DNA from: Vibrio aquaticus
Lineage (GTDB): Bacteria > Pseudomonadota > Gammaproteobacteria > Enterobacterales > Vibrionaceae
Length of the DNA stretch: 64,000 nt
Direction of reading: 5' to 3'
NCBI RefSeq assembly: GCF_003970385.1
Contig: NZ_RXZH01000003.1
Coordinates: forward strand, 62,001 to 126,000
Shown: in pieces, positions 57,884 to 64,000 of the stretch
Layout: every line of letters starts with the position of its first letter
How positions within the stretch are numbered: the stretch's first letter is position 1
The notes under the pieces: generated by a model
The model's input: the letters and a program-made list of their open reading frames with translations, nothing else
Database searches by the model: none
What the model was told of the DNA's origin: nothing
Translations under genes and position numbers: made by a program

Positions 57884-60160
57884 ATGTCTACTGAGATTAC
57901 ATACGATGGCGTTGAACAGTTGCCGATGCGCAAGTTCACCGAAGACGCTTATCTAAATTACTCAATGTACGTAATTATGGACCGCGCGTTGCCATACATT
58001 GGTGATGGTTTAAAGCCGGTTCAACGACGTATTATTTACGCAATGTCGGAGCTTGGCCTATCGGCAGCGTCAAAATATAAGAAATCAGCACGTACCGTGG
58101 GTGACGTGTTAGGTAAATACCATCCACACGGTGATTCTGCGTGTTATGAGGCGATGGTATTGATGGCTCAGCCATTCTCTTACCGTTATCCATTGGTTGA
58201 TGGTCAAGGTAACTGGGGTGCGCCAGACGATCCGAAATCATTCGCGGCAATGCGTTATACCGAAGCGAAACTGTCGAAGTTTGCTGAGGTTCTACTGGGT
58301 GAATTAGGTCAAGGCACGGTTGAATGGCAACCAAACTTTGATGGCACCATGAAAGAGCCACAGATGCTTCCTGCTCGCTTGCCTCACATTCTGCTGAATG
58401 GTGTGACCGGTATCGCTGTAGGTATGGCTACAGATATTCCGCCACATAACGTGCGTGAAGTAGCAGGTGCCGCGGTTCATTTGATTGATCATCCCAAGTC
58501 TGAATTGGCTGACGTGATGAACTTTGTTCAAGGGCCTGATTACCCGACTGAAGCAGAGATCATCTCGCCGAAAGCTGACCTTGAAAAGATCTACCGTACA
58601 GGTAAAGGCAGCATTAAGATGCGCGCGGTTTGGCATAAAGAGGGCAGTGATATTGTCATCACGTCTTTGCCACACCAAGTGTCAGGCTCAAAGCTGTTAG
58701 AGCAAATTGCAAACCAAATGCGAGCGAAGAAACTGCCAATGGTGGATGATCTTCGTGATGAATCGGATCACGAGAACCCAACACGTATTGTTGTGGTTCC
58801 TCGCTCGAATCGAGTTGATTGCGATCAGCTAATGAACCACCTATTCGCGTCGACGGATCTTGAAAAGAACTATCGCGTTAACTTGAACATGATCGGTTTA
58901 GACAACCGTCCTCAGGTGAAAGGTTTAGTTCAAATTCTGTCTGAGTGGATTGAGTTTCGTCGTGAAACCGTTCGACGTCGCTTGCAGTACCGTTTAGACA
59001 AAGTGCTGGCTCGCCTACACATCTTAGAAGGTTTGTTAGTTGCTTATCTTAACCTTGATGAAGTGATTGAGATCATCCGTACGGAAGACGACCCTAAAGC
59101 AGTGCTAATGGCACGCTTTGGTATCACTGATATTCAAGCTGACGCGATCTTAGATACCAAACTTCGTCACCTAGCGAAGCTAGAAGAGATGAAGATCCGT
59201 GGCGAACAAGATGAACTTGAGAAAGAGCGCGAGAAGCTAGAGAAACTGCTAGGTTCTGAGCGCCGTATGAACACCCTGCTTAAGAAAGAAATTCAAGCGG
59301 ATGCTGAGAAATACGGTGACGATCGCCGTTCTCCATTGGTTGAGCGTGCAGAAGCGAAAGCACTGACAGAGCGTGATTTAGTGCCAAGTGAGCCGATTAC
59401 TGTCGTGCTTTCTGAAAAAGGTTGGATTCGTCATGCGAAAGGCCATGACGTGGATGCTGAAAGCTTGAACTACAAGTCAGGCGACAACTACCTCGCGCAT
59501 GCGCGTGGTAAGAGCAATCAGCAAGCGGTGTTCTTGGGTAATGATGGCCGAAGTTATTCGCTTGAGTCTCACTCTTTACCATCTGCACGTAGTCAGGGTG
59601 AGCCAATTACCGGTCGACTTAACATCAATGCGGGTAGCCAAATTCGCCATGTAGTGATGGGTGAAGAAGAGCAGCTGTGGCTTGTGGGTTCTGATGCGGG
59701 TTATGGTTTCGTATGTAAAGGCAGTGATCTACTTTCTAAGAACAAGAGCGGTAAAGCGTTAGTTACTTTACCTGCTAACTCAGAAGTGATTTGCCCACAG
59801 ACGATCGGTAACTTAGATAGCGATGAAATCTTAACGATTACCAACCAAGGCCGTATGTTGCTGTTCCCGATTAAGGATTTGCCGCAATTGGGTAAAGGTA
59901 AAGGGAACAAGATCATCAACATTCCGGCAGCCAAGGCCAAAGAACGTGAAGAGTTTGTTTCTCACCTGATGTCTTTGCCACAGGGAAGCACGGTCACTTT
60001 ATATGCAGGTAAACGAAAACTCGGTTTGAAATCGGCTGACCTTGAAAACTTCCGTGGTGAACGAGGTCGACGTGGTGGATTACTACCACGAGGCTTGCAG
60101 CGAGTGACGCGCATAGAGATAGAGTCCTCAGATAGCACTGACTCAGAACCTCAAGAGTAA
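57884..60160 (+). CDS. parC: DNA topoisomerase IV subunit A
   Basis: 758 residues. DNA-cleaving subunit: catalytic Tyr125 in [12 protein letters not shown], winged helix around [14 protein letters not shown]. The quinolone hot spot shows the wild-type Ser85 and Glu89. A coiled coil near 430-470 ([29 protein letters not shown]) and C-terminal pinwheel repeats follow. Starts 3 bp after parE. Bidirectional terminator downstream. Confidence 0.98.
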   Translation: MSTEITYDGVEQLPMRKFTEDAYLNYSMYVIMDRALPYIGDGLKPVQRRIIYAMSELGLSAASKYKKSARTVGDVLGKYHPHGDSACYEAMVLMAQPFSYRYPLVDGQGNWGAPDDPKSFAAMRYTEAKLSKFAEVLLGELGQGTVEWQPNFDGTMKEPQMLPARLPHILLNGVTGIAVGMATDIPPHNVREVAGAAVHLIDHPKSELADVMNFVQGPDYPTEAEIISPKADLEKIYRTGKGSIKMRAVWHKEGSDIVITSLPHQVSGSKLLEQIANQMRAKKLPMVDDLRDESDHENPTRIVVVPRSNRVDCDQLMNHLFASTDLEKNYRVNLNMIGLDNRPQVKGLVQILSEWIEFRRETVRRRLQYRLDKVLARLHILEGLLVAYLNLDEVIEIIRTEDDPKAVLMARFGITDIQADAILDTKLRHLAKLEEMKIRGEQDELEKEREKLEKLLGSERRMNTLLKKEIQADAEKYGDDRRSPLVERAEAKALTERDLVPSEPITVVLSEKGWIRHAKGHDVDAESLNYKSGDNYLAHARGKSNQQAVFLGNDGRSYSLESHSLPSARSQGEPITGRLNINAGSQIRHVVMGEEEQLWLVGSDAGYGFVCKGSDLLSKNKSGKALVTLPANSEVICPQTIGNLDSDEILTITNQGRMLLFPIKDLPQLGKGKGNKIINIPAAKAKEREEFVSHLMSLPQGSTVTLYAGKRKLGLKSADLENFRGERGRRGGLLPRGLQRVTRIEIESSDSTDSEPQE

Positions 60161-60162
60161 TA

Positions 60163-60198
60163 ACAAAAAACCCATGCCAACAAAGCATGGGTTTTTAT
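60163..60198 (+). terminator. Bidirectional terminator between parC and degS
   Basis: ACCCATGC (60170-60177), 7-base loop, GCATGGGT (60185-60192) with A run before and T run after. Confidence 0.9.
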
Positions 60199-60220
60199 TT
60201 GTCAGAGTGTCACTCGTCAG

Positions 60221-61285
60221 TTAGTTGCGAACATCTTCTGCAATCGTCACAGGAAGCGTTTTCTCTTCACCTTTGCGCAGAATCAATACATCAACGGTTG
60301 TGCCAGGCCTTAGCTCTGTAACAATGTCCATGACGCTCTGGCGGCCATTGATCTTCTGCCCATCAATCTTAAGAATAATATCTTGCTCTGTGAATCCAGC
60401 CGCCGCGGCTGGACCATTAGGGTCAACACCAAGTACCACAATGCCACCTAAGTGTTCGTTGCCAAGCAGTCGAGAGGTGACCGAATTAATATCTTGGCCA
60501 TCGACACCTATATATCCACGAATAACACGCCCATCAGCGATGATCTTCTCCATGATCTTATTCGCCAACGTGTAGGGGATAGCAAATGAAATTCCATAGG
60601 TTTCAAGCTCGGTCGCTTGTTGGAAAGAGGCGGTATTGATGCCAACCAATTCCCCTAAAGTGTTCACTAGAGCGCCACCAGAGTTGCCCTCATTGATGGC
60701 TGCATCCGTTTGAATGAATGCTTGGTGACCATCGGCGCTGATTGAAGAACGCCCTGTTGCTGAGATGATACCAAAAGTGGTGGTTTGACCTAGGTTATAT
60801 GGGTTTCCTATCGCGAGTACCACATCGCCTACTTTAGGCGTGTAATTTGGGTTTAGGGGGATGACGGGTAAGTTCTCGCCTTCAATGCGCAAAATTGCTA
60901 TATCAGTACGGCGGTCTTTTCCGACTAATTGGGCGGCAGCAATACGTCCATCCTGCAGCGCGACGATAATTTGGTCTGCCTGAGCCACAACATGGTAATT
61001 AGTAATGATATAACCTTTCTCACTGACGATGACACCGGAGCCCAAGCCTTGAGTTAGAAGCTTAGAACGATCGTTCTCGGTGTATTTACGGCTGTAGATG
61101 TTTACAACGGCAGGGGCTGCTTTACGTACCGCCTTATCAAACGAAATTTGAGAAAGATTCACCGCGTCGCGATCTTCTGGAGCGCTCGGTGGGACGATAT
61201 TGTAGCGTAGAGAGGGCACTGCAATCAGCAGTAGTAGCGCGGTTGCCAAGCCTAAGCCAATAGAGCGCAACAGAAATTGCAGCAT
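60221..61285 (-). CDS. degS: Membrane-anchored stress-sensor protease DegS
   Basis: 354 residues from the ATG at 61285 (MLQFLLRSIGLG), with GGGGAAG upstream; the frame extends eight more codons without support. One N-terminal membrane helix (about 5-25), trypsin-like protease with His98, Asp128 and Ser202 (NEGNSGGAL), and one C-terminal PDZ domain. It cleaves anti-sigma factor RseA when the PDZ binds misfolded porin ends, starting the sigma-E response. Downstream of degQ, separated by a terminator, as in E. coli. Confidence 0.96.
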   Translation of the reverse strand: MLQFLLRSIGLGLATALLLLIAVPSLRYNIVPPSAPEDRDAVNLSQISFDKAVRKAAPAVVNIYSRKYTENDRSKLLTQGLGSGVIVSEKGYIITNYHVVAQADQIIVALQDGRIAAAQLVGKDRRTDIAILRIEGENLPVIPLNPNYTPKVGDVVLAIGNPYNLGQTTTFGIISATGRSSISADGHQAFIQTDAAINEGNSGGALVNTLGELVGINTASFQQATELETYGISFAIPYTLANKIMEKIIADGRVIRGYIGVDGQDINSVTSRLLGNEHLGGIVVLGVDPNGPAAAAGFTEQDIILKIDGQKINGRQSVMDIVTELRPGTTVDVLILRKGEEKTLPVTIAEDVRN

Positions 61286-61350
61286 GTCTTCCCCATAAAT
61301 GTGATTCAACAGATAAGTTGGTGAAGAATAGCACTAGATGAGAAAATAAC

Positions 61351-61381
61351 AAAAGGACAGCAGCATAAGCTCCTGTCCTTT
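61351..61381 (-). terminator. Terminator of degQ
   Basis: AAAAGGACAG (61351-61360) pairs with CTGTCCTTT (61373-61381); on the minus strand the stem is followed by T residues. It lies in the degQ-degS gap. Confidence 0.8.
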
Positions 61382-61434
61382 CAAGCCTGTATCGCATTTA
61401 TGGCTTTGATGTAATTATCGGATAACGACTAAAC

Positions 61435-62802
61435 CTAGCGGATGACTAAGTAAAGGCTACGGTCACCACGTTGAATGTTAAGCGCTAAAACGCCTGAATG
61501 GTTCTCAACAATCGTTCTAAAGTCAGCGAGGTTTTTGACACGCTGGCGGTTCACTCCAATGATGATATCACCTTGCTGTAATTGATAAGATTCGGCATTG
61601 GAGCCTACTTCAACCGATGTCACTTTTACGCCTTGAGCTTTATCTGACGCATTGGTATTGGTTAGCTGAGCGCCAGTGAGGCCTTGATGAAGTTTATCTG
61701 CGGTGGTCTTTACATCGGACTGTTCACCCAATGTCACGTCATAGCTCTTGCTCTTACCATCGCGAATAATGCCCAGCGTCACTTCCTTACCCGCCCCTAA
61801 AGTGGCAACTTTTGCACGTAGTTCACTGAATGAATCAATCGACTTACCGTTAACTGAAACGATGACGTCTCCTGGTTCAAGGCCCGCTTTGTCAGCCGCA
61901 CTGTCTGGAACAACTTGGCTGACGAAGGCGCCTTTGCTAGATTCGTAGCCTAAAGCTTCTGCCAGTTCTGAAGTTATCTCACCACCTTGCACACCGAGCA
62001 TGCCGCGTTTTACTTCGCCGAACTCAAGAATTTGCTCGGTGAGGTTGGTCATCATATTCGATGGAATAGCGAAGCCGATGCCCACATTGCCGCCATTAGG
62101 GCCCAAAATTGCGGTATTTATACCAATTAGTTCACCTTTAAGGTTTACTAACGCCCCTCCTGAGTTGCCGCTATTTATCGCTGCGTCTGTCTGGATAAAG
62201 TTCTCTAAATTTTCGAGGTTTAGTCCACTACGTCCCAGCGCGGAGACAATGCCAGAGGTCACGGTTTGCCCAAGTCCAAACGGATTGCCGATAGCAACAG
62301 TGAAGTCGCCAACACGAAGTTGGTCTGAATCTGCGATTTTTATATCAGTTAAGTTTTTTGCTTCTTCGAGTTTGAGTAGTGCCACATCTGACATCTGATC
62401 GCCGCCAATCAGCTCTGCGTCATACTCACGGCCGTCGCGCAGCTTTACACGGATTTTTTCAGCGCCATTAATGACGTGATAGTTAGTCACGATGTGACCT
62501 TTCTTGGCATCGATAATAACCCCGGAGCCCAAGCCTCTAAATGGGCGCTCCTGAAGCTGTTCGGTCGGGAAGTCCGGACCAAAGAAGAATCGAAATTGCT
62601 CTGGAATGTTTTGTCTAGAGACTTGAGTGCCTTCAACTGAAATGCTAACAACGGCAGGGGTCACCTTTTCGAGCATTGGGGCCAAACTGGGAAGTTGCTC
62701 CCCATCAACAGCGAAAGGTAGGGCGGCGGTTGCCTGTATTGGTGTGATGATTGAACTTAGGCTTAGAGAAAGGACAGTTAAGGCAAGCAAAGGCTTTTTC
62801 AT
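61435..62802 (-). CDS. degQ: Periplasmic serine endoprotease DegQ/DegP family (Do)
   Basis: 455 residues. Signal peptide (about 1-27, ending ATAA). Protease triad His109, Asp139, Ser214 (SGNSGGAL), two PDZ domains (about 260-345 and 365-455). Short LA-loop region (FFFGPDFPTEQLQE), as in DegQ rather than DegP. Periplasmic quality-control protease and chaperone forming oligomers. A sigma-E-like promoter is visible about 80 bp upstream, which would link it to the same stress pathway as degS. Confidence 0.93.
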   Translation of the reverse strand: MKKPLLALTVLSLSLSSIITPIQATAALPFAVDGEQLPSLAPMLEKVTPAVVSISVEGTQVSRQNIPEQFRFFFGPDFPTEQLQERPFRGLGSGVIIDAKKGHIVTNYHVINGAEKIRVKLRDGREYDAELIGGDQMSDVALLKLEEAKNLTDIKIADSDQLRVGDFTVAIGNPFGLGQTVTSGIVSALGRSGLNLENLENFIQTDAAINSGNSGGALVNLKGELIGINTAILGPNGGNVGIGFAIPSNMMTNLTEQILEFGEVKRGMLGVQGGEITSELAEALGYESSKGAFVSQVVPDSAADKAGLEPGDVIVSVNGKSIDSFSELRAKVATLGAGKEVTLGIIRDGKSKSYDVTLGEQSDVKTTADKLHQGLTGAQLTNTNASDKAQGVKVTSVEVGSNAESYQLQQGDIIIGVNRQRVKNLADFRTIVENHSGVLALNIQRGDRSLYLVIR

Positions 62803-62826
62803 CGGATACTCCTAGTTGATTAAGGG

Positions 62827-62863
62827 CTGAGCTCTAATCTTGATACGATAGATAAGAGCTCAG
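62827..62863 (-). other. Hairpin in the degQ leader
   Basis: CTGAGCTCT (62827-62835) pairs with AGAGCTCAG (62855-62863), 19-base loop, no T tract. It lies in the predicted 5' leader of degQ and could affect stability or translation. Confidence 0.5.
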
Positions 62864-62879
62864 TGGCCACTTCTAGGAG

Positions 62880-62906
62880 TATGACTCAAAAACCGATGCA
62901 AAGTTC
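62880..62906 (-). promoter_or_regulatory. Candidate sigma-E (RpoE) promoter of degQ
   Basis: On the minus strand GAACTT (62906-62901), 16-base spacer, TCATA (62884-62880). This fits the sigma-E pattern GAACTT-N16-TCxxA. Predicted start near 62873, leader about 70 bases. Confidence 0.6.
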
Positions 62907-62916
62907 ACAGGAGATA

Positions 62917-63384
62917 TTAGGAAGCTTTCTTCTCCGAAACAACATCTTGCGAATCTAGGATGGCCTTTTTTTCTTCTTTTAGAAGACCGGTTGAGCCAGA
63001 CGCATAATCTTTTGGTGCTTCACTGATTGATTGAACATCTGCGTCAGCTTGGCTGCTTTCAGTGTCGTTCGACTCTGATTGTTGCGTTACTTTCTTAACG
63101 AACGGGTTATCCTGCTCAGGAAGGTTCGGAAGAAGTTCTGATGACGTTTTAGCCATGTGTTGATAAAGCTTCGTGTACTCTTTGCCGACAGAATCTAGCA
63201 TTTCCGCTGTTTGGGCGAAATGATCGGCAAGGTCTTGTTTTTGTTGCTCTAACTCAAATTTAGCGCTTTCTAAATCTTTTTGGACACTCTTTTGTTTCTT
63301 ATAACTAGGTGTTGTTAAGCGAGAAATGACCACACCCAATACTGTACCGACAAGCAAACCAATTAAGGCGTACATCCAAGGCAT
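62917..63384 (-). CDS. zapG: Cell-division/envelope protein ZapG (YhcB, DUF1043)
   Basis: 155 residues. One N-terminal membrane helix (about 4-22, YALIGLLVGTVLGVVISRL), then a basic patch and a coiled coil (about 35-80, KSVQKDLESAKFELEQQKQDLADHFAQTAEML), then the conserved LYQHMAKTSSELLPNLPEQDNPF motif and a disordered polar tail. In E. coli YhcB affects divisome and cell-envelope growth and is placed between zapE and degQ, the same order as here. Divergent from zapE. Confidence 0.93.
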   Translation of the reverse strand: MPWMYALIGLLVGTVLGVVISRLTTPSYKKQKSVQKDLESAKFELEQQKQDLADHFAQTAEMLDSVGKEYTKLYQHMAKTSSELLPNLPEQDNPFVKKVTQQSESNDTESSQADADVQSISEAPKDYASGSTGLLKEEKKAILDSQDVVSEKKAS

Positions 63385-63536
63385 AATAGCTCCTTATCAT
63401 TGTTATTTAACATGTTTTTTACTGGTTGGTTACACATGTTGAGCTCACATGGTACTATGAGAGTCTTAGCCAATAAAGAAAAATGCATGTGCTCTACATA
63501 GCAGTTTAACAGTCTTCTTCATCAGGTAGCGATACG

Positions 63537-64000
63537 ATGACGCCATTAGAAATCTATAACAAAGACATAAAAGATCACGGTTTTCAAAAGGATGAAGCTC
63601 AACTTCAAGCGGTCACTGCACTTGATACGCTTTATCACGAGTTTATCGAATATATGAATACGCCGGTCGAGAAGCCGAGTGGCTGGCGGAGTTGGTTTTC
63701 GAAGAAAGAGGCAGGTTTACCCCAAGCGCCTAAAGGCCTCTATTTTTGGGGCGGTGTAGGTCGAGGGAAAACGTATCTTGTTGACACATTCTTTGAAGCG
63801 CTACCGACCGACAAGAAGATGCGCGTGCACTTCCATCGCTTTATGTACCGTGTTCATGATGAACTTAACGCACTCGGAGATGTGAACGACCCATTGGAAT
63901 TAGTGGCGGACAAGTTTAAGTCTGAAACAGAAATTATCTGTTTCGATGAGTTCTTTGTGTCCGATATTACTGATGCGATGATTCTAGGGACATTATTCCA
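63537..64000 (+). CDS. zapE: Cell division protein ZapE (AFG1-like ATPase), N-terminal part, cut by window end
   Basis: 154 codons visible, open to the window edge; the full family length is about 370. It starts MTPLEIYNKDIKDHGFQKDEAQLQAV. Walker A GGVGRGKT (about residues 76-83), the HFHRFM segment that follows, and Walker B IICFDEFFVSD. In E. coli ZapE is an ATPase that interacts with FtsZ under stress and low oxygen. Divergent from zapG with a 152-bp gap, as in related genomes. Confidence 0.94.
   Translation, partial: MTPLEIYNKDIKDHGFQKDEAQLQAVTALDTLYHEFIEYMNTPVEKPSGWRSWFSKKEAGLPQAPKGLYFWGGVGRGKTYLVDTFFEALPTDKKMRVHFHRFMYRVHDELNALGDVNDPLELVADKFKSETEIICFDEFFVSDITDAMILGTLF

Overview
The window is about 64 kb of gamma-proteobacterial chromosome, almost certainly from the Vibrionaceae (a Vibrio). 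This rests on near full-length matches to enterobacterial and vibrio housekeeping proteins (ThrABC, PNPase, NusA, IF2, ArcA, ArcB, ParE, ParC, TolC), on a RocS-type GGDEF/EAL gene inside a ubiU/ubiV/ubiT cluster, and on the Vibrio-style mtnN-cbiB-btuF order. It is a dense core-genome region. I see no prophage, insertion sequence, CRISPR array or toxin island. Genes cut by the window ends are glnE (left) and zapE (right).

Layout, left to right: glnE (3' part) and hldE; arcA (minus strand), with a perfect FNR box in the divergent region ahead of a DUF3293 gene and an RraA-like gene; a small beta-barrel-like secreted protein (minus); the threonine operon with leader peptide, attenuator and thrABC; the minus-strand set mtnN-cbiB-btuF-yadS; rpsO, pnp and nlpI; a MarR repressor and MATE efflux pair carrying two identical palindromic operators; ubiU-ubiV and rocS (minus), divergent from ubiT-yhbS; secG, tRNA-Leu(GAG), tRNA-fMet and the rimP-nusA-infB-rbfA-truB operon; a DUF1499 lipoprotein; two complete and different glutamate synthase operons in tandem (E. 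coli-type gltBD, then a second type with Gram-positive or cyanobacterial features); yhcC, a diguanylate cyclase, arcB and a small lipoprotein; tolC divergent from nudF-yqiB-cpdA-yqiA-parE-parC; and degS, degQ, zapG (minus) with the start of zapE.

Functional themes: (1) redox and anaerobic adaptation: arcA and arcB, O2-independent ubiquinone synthesis (ubiUVT), and three FNR-like sites, each centred 41.5 bp upstream of a predicted transcription start; (2) nitrogen and amino acids: glnE, two GOGAT systems and the Thr operon; (3) translation and RNA: secG-tRNA-nusA-infB and rpsO-pnp with structured leaders; (4) envelope stress: degS, degQ with a sigma-E-like promoter, nlpI and tolC; (5) c-di-GMP: one bifunctional GGDEF-EAL protein and one GGEEF cyclase.

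Gene order is locally unusual. The rpsO-pnp-nlpI block lies upstream of secG-nusA-truB instead of directly after truB, and a dispersed imperfect-palindrome repeat sits at that junction. The most promising regulatory observations are the paired class II FNR-type promoters around rocS, the twin MarR operators, the RraA paralogue that keeps aldolase-type residues, the hairpin-rich trailer after tRNA-fMet, and the sigma-E-like promoter of degQ.
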